From Tetracentron sinense (taxonomy: Eukaryota > Streptophyta > Magnoliopsida > Trochodendrales > Trochodendraceae): a stretch of DNA of 64,000 nt. The stretch lies in the NCBI GenBank assembly GCA_015143295.1, contig CM026557.1, positions 22,725,760 through 22,789,759 of the forward strand. Direction: 5' to 3'. Below the pieces are notes generated by a model. The model did not search any database. It saw only the letters and a list, made by a program, of their open reading frames with translations, and had not been told where the DNA came from. Position numbers and translations under genes: made by a program. This document shows positions 13,162 through 24,583 of this stretch, piece after piece. How positions within the stretch are numbered: the stretch's first letter is position 1; each line of letters begins with the position of its first letter.

Positions 13162-16100
13162 AATTTCTTAAAAATATTTATAAAAAAGAATAAAATGAAA
13201 TATTATACTCAATTACAAAAGAAGTTATAAATCTGTGGATGACAGTATAATTAGACTTTAGGCCTATATTAATGGCCAATTAGCAATTCAAGTCTGTCAT
13301 TCAAATATTAAGTTAAATGTTGTATTATTTGGGTCAGATCACTTAGAATTTGCCAGTACTTTACAGGATCTTTGATATATATATTGCATATTTTCCAATG
13401 TTTTTATTACATTATCATGTATGTAATTACTAATATGTTACGTGATTGTGTAATTTTAGAGTCTCAGTTGTATTCATAATCTGGCTCAGATTAGCATTAA
13501 ACAAAGCTTTGGCATGAGTATCATGGTGTACCCAGATGTAACCATGTGTTTTCTAACTTTTCTCGATGCCAAAGCATATCGCCTTGATATGTATCTGTAT
13601 CCTGAGCCATTGATCCACTTATTGCATCCAAGTTCTCAACCTCGCCTGTAATTTGAAAGCCATCATTGGAGTTGGCCTTCATGCAGTAGTTTCGCAACAA
13701 TCCGATAGCCATGTATTTTGCAAGAAATCTCATGTTCCATGAGCAGGAAAGCAAATCAAGGTAGATTGCAATTTCATCTAAGAAAATTTATCAATAAGGA
13801 GATTGAGATCAAGACTTTAACTTGTGACCAGTTTATGGTCTTACTTGCAAACTCTGATTCACTGATGAAGGCAATCTTTATTATGCAGGTCTAACCAAGG
13901 GGTGGACAGATCATCCATGGGTCAATGGGCTAGAAGGCATGCCACAACACACCAAGCTGCATCAGGCATATGGAACAATAACTATTCGCAACGCATTTCC
14001 CTATATATATTTGTATAAATTCTCCAACTTCTAGGAGTGTGTTAACCACATAGATATTTATGCATTTATCTTCATATTAGGGGCATTTTAGTCTTCTCAT
14101 CCATTTTACAGACTTAAGAGTGTTATTGTCAATGGAACTATCTTTTTAGTCATAAGATAAGGAAGGAGAACACCCACCCCCCTCTTTACTCCTCTTCGTC
14201 TATTCATCTCTCTTATCTTTCAGTTTATATCAATCATCAAAACAAACTTTTCCAACCATTCCAACACAAGCTTAATATTTTTCACAAAACAACTCATATA
14301 AATGAAATAGCAATCGCAACTCATGAAAGAAAAAGATCTTAGACGGAATGGCCTAAATTTACCAAGACAGGTTCAGTTGTCAACTAGGATTAAAAATTTA
14401 AAACAACTCCTCATAATAGGTATTTGCTAGTACCTCATGATCTTTTGCCCTCCCTTCTCGTTTGAAAAAACCTCCACTGAAATGATGTCAGATCAAAGGC
14501 AGAAAAAAAATCACTTTATAGTATTTAATAAAATAACTTGAAGAATTGCAGGTGAGAGTGTAAAACACACCTAGTCCGACCAGCTGCAGAAAAACGCTCT
14601 TGATAATTTACTGTGAGGGGGAAAAAATCAGAAGGCTCGCTTGGAACATCAGCCAAACAAACAGATGTGTAGACAACCTACAAGAAGCAACATAAAATCG
14701 GTTTTTTCCTTGTATGCAAATATTTCTGACTAATCAATGAAACTCTGAACAGTGGTGAAAAATTAATGAAGCAATACATGCAACGTGCATAAATTGCAAA
14801 AAATGTTGTCCATACTAGATGAAACAATAAAGAATTGAAGGCTTGGAAGTTTCATAATCAGAAACAATCTTATCTTTAGATGGAATCAATGTTTTAAAAC
14901 GTGAAGGCATGAGGCAAGGCGTTAGGATCACAAGATGCGTGAGGCCGCTAAGGCGTAAGCCTTGAGGCGTGAGGCGTAAACCTCACACGAAAGTTTCATG
15001 CTCTCTCATTTTAACAAATAAATAAATATTAGAAAAATTGCAATAGGTTTCAAATTGTGAATGAAAGATTATAATATATATATATATAGAGAGAGAGAGA
15101 TACATTTATATATATATAGTTGTATTCGTGTACATTGTGTGTGTTTGTGTGGGTGCACGCGTAAACATAAGAAATACTATTTAAATTAGTTGAAAAAATA
15201 ACAAATAAAAAAAATGACATTTTAAGTCTCATTTGTGACTAGAAAGTAGAAACCTAATTTTAGTTAATGTATAAGATGTACGCCATATACATAAAGTGAG
15301 CTTCAAGGCATGAGGCATGTGCCTCATGTGTGCCTCATGGGATTTAAGTCTAATGGTTGAGCCTTAAGGCGTTTTCTTTAAGCCTCGCCCCGACACGAGC
15401 CTCGTGGCGTAAGCCTCATACGCTTTATAAACACTGGATGGAATATATGAAATCTTCTACCTCCCTTGCTAATAGTTTTTTCAATCAAGTGGAAATAAAG
15501 TTACAATTTACAATAAAATGAGCAATGGATGGATGAACAGGCATACTACAAGTATGCCATCAATTACATGTCACAGTTCTCAACATTCACATTCAGCATC
15601 AATATGTTTCCATTTATCAGCCATGTCGTGTGTTTCCCAGGACTGCAATAAATTAGTCCAACTGGACCGGAAGAAAGGACAGTATATGCTTCACCTACAA
15701 CTGGGGAAAAAACCACCTCCTAGCGGTGACAGCCTCTATCTCTATGCACTTTGTCCGTGAGCTATGAACCCTCTCCAGTTTAAAGTGGACCCTTCAGTAC
15801 ATTCTTCAATAATTCCAATCCATTAGAAAGTGCTAGGGCATCAGTCCTAAGTGCATCACTCCTAAGTGCATCACTCCTCCTGGCCAACCGGACATATATA
15901 GGAAAACATGGCATCTCTCTCTTCTTTTTCTATTTTTTAAAATATCAGTAAAGCATAGGCAATCATAATATATATGGAAAAATGAAGCAATACAAACAGC
16001 TCAAAAAGCGCAAGGGGTCACAAAAGCATGAACCCAGGGGCAAAACAAGCAAAAGAGAGCAAACAGAAAAGAAGGGGAACATCGTAAGATAATAAAAAAG

Positions 16101-19100
16101 ACAGAAGACCAAGACTGCTACTGGATGTCTGGATCACCCTAAGACAAATAAATCCACCTCCTCGGGGTCTCCCCTCGTAAATCCACAATCTGAGATCAAA
16201 CTGCTAATCGCCACGCACGTCCTCTAGGGAGAAGAGGCTACACCATCAAAGACTCTCTGGTTCCTTTCCTTCCAAATCGGTACCACTCCTGGTAAGAATG
16301 CCCACAACACAGAGATGGGAGTTTCCAACCTTGCCGATAGCCAATAGGATAAGAAACCCTGAAAGGAAAATGAGAAGACCCATGCCACACCCCAAATTGC
16401 AAAAGGAAATGATTCCATACCTCCGTCGCAAAAGGGAAATGTAACAAGAGGTCATCCACCGACTCCTCCAACTCACAACACATGAAACAACAAGTAGCCA
16501 TCCTCCACCCTCTTTTTTAAAATGATCACAAGTGATAACTTTGTCCAGGGATGCCAACCAAAGAAAAAAAGTGATACCTTGGACAAAACTCATGGGTTCT
16601 AGTCTTCCAGACAGCCTTGTAAGGATATAAGAGAAGAAAATCCCACACTGCTAGAGCAAATGATCCCACTGAAAACTAACCCTTGTTGTCCAAAGACCAA
16701 GCACAACTATCCCTAAGCTGGGGATGAATGACTACCTTTTCGAATCTACCCAAAAGACAAACTAATTCCTCCAACCCCCAATTGTTAAGATTGCGCCTGC
16801 CTAAGTCTAAGATTACACACCGCCACCGCCCACAAGCTCAAAACTAGATGCCATCAAGGCATCCTTCTCTATGGAAAGAGAGAACAAAGCACTAAACTCC
16901 TCCCTAAGGGGCGATAAACCGCACCATAAATCCTCCCAGAATTTCACGTCCTTACACCTCCTACATGGTAACTAGGGAAATTGGAAAACTTTCATGAATC
17001 CCCATAATGGCCTTCCAACAGCTCACCCCATACAATCTCCACACCTCTCGAGATTTCCAAACCGGCCTAACCCCATATCTAGCAGCAATAACTTGTCTCC
17101 AAAGTCTCTCCCTCTCTACAACAAATCTCAATAGCCCACTTCCCTAATAGTACCATACTAAAAGAGACCAACGGCTTAATTCCTAAACCTCTTGATTCCA
17201 ATGGTCAACAAATGGACTTCCACTTAACCAAGCGGTACTTGTTGGACTCCATCTTCCCATTCCACAAGAATTTTCTTTGAAGCTTCTCCAAACTAAATGA
17301 TGTTATTGACGCAAGAATGGTGAAGAGAGACATGAAATAGACATATAGACTACAAAGAGAGCTCTTAACAAGAGTCAATCGGTTCCCCTTCGGAACGCGA
17401 ATGGATTCCCTTCTCACAAGTCTTTTGGAGAAACGATCTACGACTGGTTGCTAAATTGCCTTTGCTTTCTGACCAGCTCCCAAAGTCAGGCCCAAGTAAG
17501 AAAAAGGCAAAGATCTGATTGTACACCCAAGGCACTCGGCTAATTGTGGCAAATGTGGGATTTCCCCAACCGCAAACGTCTCACATTTGGACAGGTTTAT
17601 CTTTAACCCAAATACTGCCTTGAAACATCTACAGATGCAATGGAGGTAAGTTACTTGACGACAAGATGCATTGTCGAAGATCAATGTATCATCTGCGAAC
17701 TAAAGGCGAGTGATCGAGAGGGCCTCCCTACCTAGTAAGAAGCCCTCAATAACGAACAATGCCGCTCTCGAGAACATCCTATTCAAAGCCTCGTTGATCA
17801 TAATGACAAGAAATGGAGATATCGGATCACCTTACCGCAACCCCCTGGAACTTTTGAAGAAACCTGCTGGACAACCATTAATCAAAACATAAAAAGACAC
17901 TCTCGAGTAGCAAGCTTTCATCCATTTGATCACAAAACCCATTTCGCCCAACACATAGTCCAACCTCCAGGAATTCCCAATTGACATGATCGTAGGCTTT
18001 TTCCAAATCGATTTTGCATAAAATACCTAAGCGATTCAATCGTAGCCTCTCATCCAGGCATTCATTAGCAATCAACACTTCATTGAGAATCTGACGACTT
18101 CCTACAAAAGTCCCTTGAGATAAAGAAATAAAAGTTCCCATAACCAATTTCAACCTCGAAGCTAGCAACGTGGTCAAGATTTTATATAAACTCTCAATTA
18201 AGCTAATGGGGGCAAAAGTGTTGAATATCCCAGGCCGCTTCCAGCTTAGGAACTAGAGCGATGAAGGTGTTGTTGAGGTAGCAATCAAAAACCCCAGAAC
18301 CCTGAAATTTCTTTGCTACCTCAAGTAAGTCTATTCTCACAATATCCCAGTTTTGGTGAATGTATGTCATAATTTCAAAATCTCAAATTCCAAACTATTG
18401 TTATCAAAGTTCAGTTACAACCATCCACAAGGAGTTCCATAAATGTCATGAGGTATAAATTCGGGTGTGTACACAAGCCCATCAAGTGTAGTCAAGGCGT
18501 TCAGGCAACGCCTAAGCGATAGGGGGTTCCCTAGGCGACCAAAATTTATTTATTTTGTTTATATTATATAAGAATTAAAGAGTACCCGCCTAAATCATGA
18601 TCTAGGCGATAGGGGTCCTAGCTAGGCGAGGCGGTGACCTAGGCGTTGCCTAGGTGACATTTTGACTACACTGAGCACAACCAACATTTGTCATCTACGA
18701 TAATGACATGCCTTTGAAATATGTAAGCGTTGTTGACCTTTTACCTTTTGACATTTTTTTTTTCCGGAAGTGAGCTGGGATTGTTGAACTTGTGACAGCA
18801 AGGTTGCTACTAGAAGTTTCATACATATAAGCTATTGGTTGACATACAAAGCCTTGATGACAACTGGAGGATGGTATCCCTAATTGGGATCCACATTGGT
18901 ATCATAATCATTTCTCTTTTGCACGTAAGAAATTAAAATTTTAGTAGCGAGGAACATTAGGAAGACTGACCAACGACCATGATTTCAGTTTCCCATGAAA
19001 CTGCGAATTTCTATTGAAATTTCTAATTCTTCCCACCTTGCAGAAACATCACTTCAGTGAATTGATACATCACTTCAATGAATTCCAAGAGTAATAATTT

Positions 19101-22100
19101 TTTGCACGAAAATTTCTGAAACCAATAATTTGCCCTTCACAAAATAACGTGATATTAGTAAAATAATCTATATATTAATAATAATTAAAGATACAAGAAC
19201 AGGTTCGCCAATAAATGAACAAGAAAAGCATGAACAAAGAATATACCAATCTTTCCCAATTTTGGTGAATGTGTCATAATTTCAAAAAAAAATGCCCGCA
19301 ATTCCATAAGGAGTTCAACAAAACCAATCTTTTAATTTTTTTTATCAATAAAAACGACACCTATTCATAGAAAGGAGGAAGTACAAGGAGAGACAAGAGA
19401 GAGAGAAGTGGAGGGAGAACACGGCTAAATACTTCAATGAGTTCAATCCTTACGACCCCTTCTTTTGTCAAAGAATCTTCCAACTCATTTGTGGATCTAG
19501 GAACCCAAGAGAATGAGATGTACTTTTGGAATAGCAAGGAAGAAGCAAAAATCCCTCAATATCTCTAATATCGGTAGACATTTCAATATGTCTACCAACA
19601 TATTGTAGTTTTATACTAAAAACAAAAAGTCAATTTATTGCCGATACTTTGTGATATTGGTAACTAATTAGTATATATTGCGAATACCGCAATATTCTAA
19701 CGATATTAGATGAAATAATTCAAGAAGATAAATATCAGTAATAGATAATTAGATATATATAACCAGCCGATATATCTTGTACGCCATAGATATTCTAAAC
19801 CTAGCCTCCCTATCGTTCCATAAGAAATCATAGTCACTAGCTAGAGTTTGGGAAATATTCGGGTATGGAAAAATTGGGGACAAATCAGGAAAAAAGTCCA
19901 GAAAATCAAGAAAACTTCAGAAAAATAATATCATTAATGACAAAATTACATATATATGATATTTATTTGTGACTATCTAAAAAAGTAAAAATAATAATTC
20001 ATGTTTAATTCTTACTTTTGCGATTTGTTAATAAGTTGAATTATTTATTCCAAAATTCATGATTAAGTCGTGAAATAATCGTTTGACGAAAAAATCACCA
20101 ATTATTAACGACATTTTGAAAAAGATGCGGAACTTTGTTACACTGTAAGAACTCCTTTTGGGCTCTTTCGAGCCTTTAGCAATGGATACTGAGATGGTGA
20201 GGAGGAACATGAAGTAAGTGGGATTGCTAGTTAACGTAATTCTACTCCCTTGGGTCAAAAGTATGGGAGTTCCAAACCGCCAATTGGCGATTTACTCTTT
20301 CTAGAACGGATCCGGCACAGACTTGTAGGGGTGGGCACAAGTTGTCCAAGCTCAGCCTCGGCTCGATAAAAGCTTGACTCAAATCGACTCAGCTCGAGTG
20401 GCTTATCAAACAAGCTTGAACAGGTTTGTTAGGCTCGTTTAGTTCAAACACCCTCCTACTCGACTCGTTAAAAGCTCGGCTCGTTTAAAAATACATAAAT
20501 ATATTAAATATATATAAAATTAATAATATACATAAATATAATATATATATATATATATATATAATATAAATAAAATATCATAAGTATTTAGATATATAAT
20601 ATAAAAAATTAATAATATATGTAAAAATACAATTTAAATATTTTAATTAAAGAGTTATTTTATTAAATTAATCATATATTATAAGTTTTATATTAAATTA
20701 ATCGTATTTAATCAAGCTTGTTAAAAACTCGGCTCGGCTCATGCTTGGTTTGGCTCGTTTATAAACGAGCCGAGCTTGAACCCTAAAAAATGTCAAAGGT
20801 CGATAAAATCTTGGCTCATTTACTAGGCTTGGCTCAATACCCACCCCTACAGACTTGGCTTTGAAGATGGCCCCCAGGGGCATACCCAAATACATTGCAG
20901 GAAAATGATCAATCTCGCAATGCTTGCTCAAGCAAATAAATACTTGGCCCCAAGGGCATACCCAAAAACATTGCAGAAAATGATCAATCTCGTAACCCAA
21001 GCAATGGCTAGCTCCTCCAAATTTTAATATTCGATGCCTCCTCCACATAGGAGTTAGGACATCTTACTTTTCGGAGATCAACTCTCAGCCTCGACAACGC
21101 TTTGAAATATCTAAGGAGATATCTAAGATATCCAAGCTAATAGGAGAATGCATCACACATAACTAGAGTATCATTATCGACTTGCAAATGTGATACAGTC
21201 AGACTTTCTCTTCCCAGCGCATAGCCTTAAATGATTGATTCCTCTGTTTTACTTAAAAGCTTGCTCAAATACTTGGTGACGATAATGAAAAGAAAAGGGG
21301 ATAAGGGGACTCCTGGTCTCAAATGCTGAGCACCCCTGAAAATCCCCACAAGCTTCAGTTAAATAGGGCCGACAATAATAAAGCGTAGCATACTTTCATC
21401 CAACTCCTCCGTCTAACCCCAAAGCCCATTCTACTTAGCATTGAGTCCCGAAACTCCCAATTGACATGATTGTAAGCCTTTTCAATATTTGATTTGCAAA
21501 CTATACTCTAAATTCCATTTCAGATTCTCGCGTCCATATATTCATTTGTTGTTAAGATCCCATCAAGGGGAGGCGAAGTAATCAATTTCATAACTGATTT
21601 AAGCCTTGTAATTTTGCCAGAATTTTATATCCACTGCCCATTAAACTGATTAGACAATGATCTTTAGGTCCTAAGAGCCCCCAGACTTTAGATGAGAGCA
21701 ATGAAAAGCATGTCGAGAACTTTATCAAAGGTTCCTTTCCTATGTAATTCTTCTTCCACATTCAAAAGATCAGCCCCAATGATTTTCCAACGTTTTTTAT
21801 AGAATGATATTATGAACTCATCCAGCATAGGGCTTTATCACCTTCCATCTCTTTTAAAGCCCCACAAATTTCATTCTCTACGAAGGACCTTTCCAATTGA
21901 TCCCTCTCCTCATTTGATATTATATCAAACACAGGTCCCTTGAACTTTTTCCTATAACTATGTCTTTCCTCATTCAGCTATTCTGCCTATTCATAAAAAT
22001 AAAAAAGGCCACTTTTTAACCTCCTCTTCTTTTACACACTCTGCCCCATTCTCTAACTTTGAGATGTGATTGTTCTAGCACTTGCCATCTAATAAAAATA

Positions 22101-24583
22101 TTGAATTTTATATTCTTCTTTGAGCTATCTAAACCTTGACTTTTGCCTCCAACTGATTCATTTGCCTACTAGTAGACCTTGATATTCCTCTTTTAGGTAT
22201 ATTCGACTCTTGGCCACAATGCCCGTAACAAATCCATCCTTCTCTTTTCGATCAATAGCCTCTAACTCCGCTAGGATGTTTGCCATCTTCTCCGTAATGT
22301 TGCCAAAGACATCCTTTTTTTTTATCGGTATTGCCAAAGAGATCCTTGTTCCCTCTTTTTACTTTCTCCTTCACCATTTTAAAACACGTGTGAACCAAAA
22401 ACTTTTTCCTACAAACCAAATTATCAGTCATCTTATCACAAAGAACTCTCCACATGTAGGCGGAAATTTTAGGAGGAACCAGCAATTGAAAGGAAAATTA
22501 GCGAAAAGAATGAATGAATGAATGATCCACTACAAGAAGAAAAACTCTCTTTCAAAAACTTGGGTTTCCTAAATGAAAGTTAACAAAAGTTGTAAATCTT
22601 TAGGCCATCTCATAGTGAAGGCTAAATGTTGCCTACTTAACTTTCCCTTAATGACCAAATTTTCTAGATTATTATAGGAATGACAATCAGTGTCACCTAC
22701 CGGCCAATGTTAAGCACTACATTACAATTTAAAGGGAATCGTTGACAAAAATGTCAATGGCTACTTCTATCCCTTCCCTCGAGGTTCAAATTTCAGTTTT
22801 GCAGGAAATTTTGCAGATTTGAAATTGTCCATTAGCGGGAAATGGCGCAAGATATTTACGGAATATAACGCATTAGTCCAAATGGACCAAATATAGGGAT
22901 GTCAACCAAATTCTTAAACACCAACACAGAAAATGCAATATCTCGTCTTTGCAATTAATAGCTTAACATACTAGACCATGTAACAGATTTACCTCTTAAA
23001 GCTAACCTTCTAGAGGACCATAGTTTAGAAGCTAGCAAAAGAAACCTGGGGAAAAAGTCCAAACACTTCCTCTCAGAAGAACTTAATCAACGAAATTCTG
23101 CTCTATTGAAACCCAGATTTCAATTGCGGGCCAAAAAATCCACTAAGTCAGAAACCCACCTCTACATATTTTTATTTTTTTTCATATAATCTTAGATTGG
23201 AGGTTGGAGTGACAGATACTGAATTTGTAAATTTAATGAGTTTCTGTAAGAGAAAAAAGTGCATAGAAACATTCTCACTACATGCAGTGTATGTGCCTTT
23301 GCATGCTACAGTTAATATTTTAACGGATGTGGAGCTCACCTCACTAAAATAAGGTTGAAACATCAAAAAACGCTTGGATATAAAATTAAATAATAATATT
23401 CAGTGCTATTATAAATATCTTACTAGAGAATTCAGCCCATGTACATCTATCTCGCGACCAGGTTCCTACGAATGGAACTGTAGCATGGTTGCAAAGATAA
23501 TAGACTCATACTTACAGTTTCACCATCTGTCACCGTAACAGAACCACTAGCTTGTCTCCCTATATGGCCTGTCTCCACCAAGATCTGTAATGATGTATAA
23601 CAAGACATAGTACATAGTTAGCAGGCGTGTTTCTGGCAATGATTTGGAAGGAGGATACCTCAGTCTAAAATTTGATCCAAGTACAAATCATAATTCAATA
23701 AAGAATCGACCAAAAACAGATTTACTAAGAATACTTAAACAAATCGAAACCCAAAGCAAATCTAGTCAAGGGGAAACGATTAAAAAATGTCATGACTCAT
23801 AATTAAAAGCAAATTTCCTTGCTAACACAATCAGAGAGTGAAGAAAATGCCCATTGGAACTTGAAATGAGAAACGAACTCCAGCTGAGAATATGGAACAC
23901 GAACAACAACACAATCCCAAGAGAGAGAGGAGTAAATTTCCTCCAACACAAGAAATACCAAAAAAATCATAAGCAAATAGTCAAGGCCTCAACCAGTTGA
24001 AAAATATGAAACACGAACAACAACACAAACCCAAGAGAGAGGAGTCATCATAGAACACGAAAATAGACTGTGAAATCACCAGAACTAGAAAAATGAGATG
24101 GTTTTCTTCAATCCTCTCATGAGAATATGGAAACTTTCTTGAAACTCAGAATTCAGTCAAAAAATCATCAGAACGCGGCATAAAAATAGAAAATCTCCTC
24201 CAAAACAAGAAATACCAAAAAAAAGAAAATCACCCTCGAGTGAAAAACAACAAATCATACTCCATTAAAGCAAATACATGAATCAAGAAGCTCCAACTTA
24301 CATGTCTATCACCGACGGGAATCTTGACGGAGTACGGCTCCGGAAAGTACTGTGCTCCACTGAAAGCTTCACCAGTTGCTTCTGAGTCTTTTGGTTCGGA
24401 CAAAGCTCGAATCCGAAGCTTCTTTGTCCTTCTTGACAGAAGCGAAGGCAATGGGAAAAGCTCAGGTTTAGCTGAACGGCAGAAGGTAGGGCGAAAGGGG
24501 GAGAGGAGACTTCTGCTTCGAAAGGAATGCGGAAATGTAGACGAATGAGAAGGGACGCCATTAAAGCTAGGGTTTGCTAACAT
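608..24583 (-). CDS. PNP1: Chloroplast polynucleotide phosphorylase, 5' part, eight exons
   Basis: Polyribonucleotide nucleotidyltransferase degrades and tails RNA 3' to 5' by phosphorolysis in the plastid stroma. Exons on the minus strand: 24302-24583, 23516-23584, 14571-14677, 14434-14476, 10792-10875, 4238-4302, 3970-4126, 608-664. All eight visible junction sets have GT donors and AG acceptors, and phases fit throughout, giving 864 nt (288 codons). The protein begins with a Ser/Arg-rich, acid-poor transit peptide (about residues 1-60), then [28 protein letters not shown], the [33 protein letters not shown] stretch (split over two exons), RPLRP, and [20 protein letters not shown], all typical of the first RNase PH core of plant plastid PNPase. 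The family is about 900 residues long, so the second core, KH and S1 domains must lie left of position 1. It looks intact. Oddities are the very long introns and RPTIL in exon 5, where RPTMP is what I recall from relatives. Confidence 0.93.
665..3969 (-). other. PNP1 intron 7 (3.3 kb)
   Basis: AT-rich intron with a (TA)n run at 2742-2771 and no coding sequence that I can support. Short open frames here look like chance. Confidence 0.7.
2742..2771. repeat. (TA)n microsatellite
   Basis: About 15 TA units inside PNP1 intron 7. Confidence 0.95.
3970..4126 (-). CDS. PNP1: PNP1 exon 7
   Basis: 157 nt, beginning with the last base of the Leu codon and encoding [20 protein letters not shown] and [14 protein letters not shown] to ILMIE. 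GCAG acceptor and GTTTAC donor. A 111-bp intron separates it from exon 6. Confidence 0.93.
4238..4302 (-). CDS. PNP1: PNP1 exon 6
   Basis: 65 nt encoding [20 protein letters not shown] and Ala, ending in two bases of the Leu codon. TAG acceptor and GTAAG donor. Confidence 0.93.
4969..6890. mobile_element. hAT-like non-autonomous element, 1.9 kb
   Basis: The ends are CATAGTTGTTAAAGGC and, inverted on the right, CATAGTTGTCAAGGTG. They are flanked by GGTCCCCT (4961-4968) and GGTCCCCA (6891-6898), an 8-bp target duplication with one mismatch. The flanks join into one continuous 105-bp repeat unit when the element is removed. No transposase is visible. Inside are an 84-bp tandem duplication and a (TA)n run (6308-6339). 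Confidence 0.75.
5107..5274. repeat. Two tandem copies of an 84-bp unit
   Basis: The segment starting TACTTTTCATGTC at 5107 recurs at 5191 with almost no change. It lies inside the hAT-like element. Confidence 0.9.
6900..7109. repeat. 105-bp tandem duplication
   Basis: AAAAAGACTAAACTACCC starts at 6900 and again at 7005, and the units are nearly identical. A further part-unit precedes the hAT-like insertion at about 4860-4968. Confidence 0.85.
7566..7848. mobile_element. Small hAT-like element (TAGGGGTGTCAA family)
   Basis: 283 bp from TAGTGGGTCTCAAC to the inverted GTTGACACCCCTA. Flanks CCAAGAAC and CTAAGAGC match at 6 of 8 positions, both differences being transitions, as in an aged 8-bp duplication. 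The GC-rich GGCCCG/TTAATTGG interior resembles 55973-56257. Confidence 0.65.
9611..9700. repeat. Short tandem duplication, about 51 bp
   Basis: AGGATAAAGACAATTATTTT followed by ACCTAAAA occurs at about 9616 and 9666. Confidence 0.8.
10792..10875 (-). CDS. PNP1: PNP1 exon 5
   Basis: 28 codons, [16 protein letters not shown] then [12 protein letters not shown], with TAG acceptor and GTACAG donor. RPLRP is the RNA-binding signature of RNase PH folds. The Ile-Leu after RPT replaces what I recall as Met-Pro in relatives. Confidence 0.93.
11370..12210. mobile_element. LINE fragments in opposite orientation
   Basis: On the plus strand at about 11385-11440 a [10 protein letters not shown] motif appears, like the ERNRRIFEG near the end of plant L1 ORF2, after a TAG where Trp is usual. 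On the minus strand at about 11720-12200 are KTRFWEDEL and, further on, MPNRCSLCK, both of the L1 zinc-binding C-terminal region, with many stops. The two fragments face each other, so this is rearranged LINE debris. Confidence 0.5.
13118..13157. repeat. (TA)n microsatellite
   Basis: About 20 TA units in PNP1 intron 4. Confidence 0.95.
13521..13790 (-). pseudogene. Unidentified open fragment within PNP1 intron 4
   Basis: A minus-strand frame of about 88 codons runs from about 13790 to a stop at 13521 and ends [16 protein letters not shown]. Its composition ([46 protein letters not shown]) looks protein-like rather than random and its base content is richer than its surroundings. I do not recognise the family. 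It is not part of PNPase, because exons 4 and 5 join in phase without it. It may be a captured exon or an old insertion. Confidence 0.35.
14434..14476 (-). CDS. PNP1: PNP1 exon 4
   Basis: 43 nt completing AGT (Ser) and encoding [14 protein letters not shown], the conserved substrate-side loop. It is separated from exon 3 by a 94-bp intron. Confidence 0.94.
14571..14677 (-). CDS. PNP1: PNP1 exon 3
   Basis: 107 nt encoding [19 protein letters not shown] and [12 protein letters not shown], then two bases of the Ser codon completed in exon 4. TAG acceptor and GTGTG donor. It lies 8.8 kb from exon 2. Confidence 0.94.
14887..15436. mobile_element. hAT-like non-autonomous element, 550 bp
   Basis: Flanked by perfect 8-bp duplications GATGGAAT (14879-14886 and 15437-15444). 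Terminal repeats are CAATGTTTTAAAACGTG and, inverted, CAGTGTTTATAAAGCGTA. Sub-terminal parts are rich in GAGGC/GGCG. A (TA)n(GA)n stretch is internal. No coding capacity. Confidence 0.85.
15911..18260 (-). mobile_element. LINE-1 remnant (RT to C-terminal end)
   Basis: Decayed ORF2 in several frames. RT pieces: ANECLDERL then [17 protein letters not shown] near 17980-18090 (catalytic Asp of motif A), FADDTLIFD near 17680-17702 (catalytic Asp pair of motif C), [20 protein letters not shown] and [10 protein letters not shown] at 17480-17620. The C-terminal zinc-binding region ([19 protein letters not shown]) is at about 16400-16500, and the frame ends near 16236. The presumed 3' UTR runs to an A-rich end near 15911. 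The endonuclease and ORF1 are missing, so it is 5'-truncated. Frameshifts make it inactive. Confidence 0.85.
18484..18673. mobile_element. Small hAT-like element, 190 bp
   Basis: Ends AAGTGTAGTCAAGGCG and, inverted, CAGTGTAGTCAAAATG. Flanks AGCCCATC and AGCACAAC agree at 6 of 8 positions. The interior is full of CCTAGGCG/CGCCTAG motifs and can fold on itself. A related sequence is at 48405-48475 inside the CACTA element. Confidence 0.6.
20028..22510 (-). mobile_element. Second LINE-1 remnant, interrupted
   Basis: Minus-strand sequence resembling L1 ORF2 with many stops. Near 20130-20258 it reads [20 protein letters not shown], comparable to the region after the RT palm. The 21300-21500 stretch reads as the lysine-glutamate-aspartate RT motifs in broken frames, and 21700-21960 as the region before RT. 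The small element at 20326-20849 interrupts it. It lies on the same strand as PNP1. Confidence 0.65.
20326..20849. mobile_element. hAT-like element inserted in the LINE
   Basis: Perfect 8-bp duplication CAGACTTG at 20318-20325 and 20850-20857. Terminal repeats TAGGGGTGGGCA and, inverted, TAGGGGTGGGTA. GGCTCG/CGAGCC-rich ends surround a TA-rich middle (20500-20700). The LINE reads on across the excision point. No transposase. Confidence 0.9.
23516..23584 (-). CDS. PNP1: PNP1 exon 2
   Basis: 23 codons, [16 protein letters not shown] onwards, with ACAG acceptor and GTAAG donor. Phase 0 on both sides. This is the conserved first strand pair of the RNase PH core. Confidence 0.93.
23585..24301 (-). 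other. PNP1 intron 1 (717 bp)
   Basis: AT-rich intron with GTAAGT donor and ACAG acceptor. Short direct repeats around AACACGAACAACAACACAA occur at about 23897 and 24010. Confidence 0.85.
24302..24583 (-). CDS. PNP1: PNP1 exon 1: transit peptide and start of core
   Basis: 94 codons from ATG at 24583-24581. The start is the first ATG after a CT-rich leader and opens a Ser/Arg-rich plastid transit peptide. The exon ends GGT GAT AGA CAT, followed by a GTAAGT donor at 24301. Phase 0. Confidence 0.92.

Larger units (their letters stand above)
10876..14433 (-). other. PNP1 intron 4 (3.6 kb)
   Basis: Contains LINE fragments (11370-12210), a (TA)n run (13118-13157) and an unidentified open fragment (13521-13790). 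Nothing else was recognised. Confidence 0.75.
14678..23515 (-). other. PNP1 intron 2 (8.8 kb)
   Basis: The largest intron, built mainly of insertions: hAT-like 14887-15436, LINE 15911-18260, hAT-like 18484-18673, and LINE 20028-22510 split by a small element at 20326-20849. Both LINEs lie on the gene strand. The stretches 15445-15910, 18682-20027 and 22511-23515 show nothing I can support. Confidence 0.8.

Noticed and set aside
22529-22545. CACTACAAGAAGAAAAA, like a CACTA element start
   Set aside because: No matching inverted end or 3-bp duplication found; a single motif is not enough.
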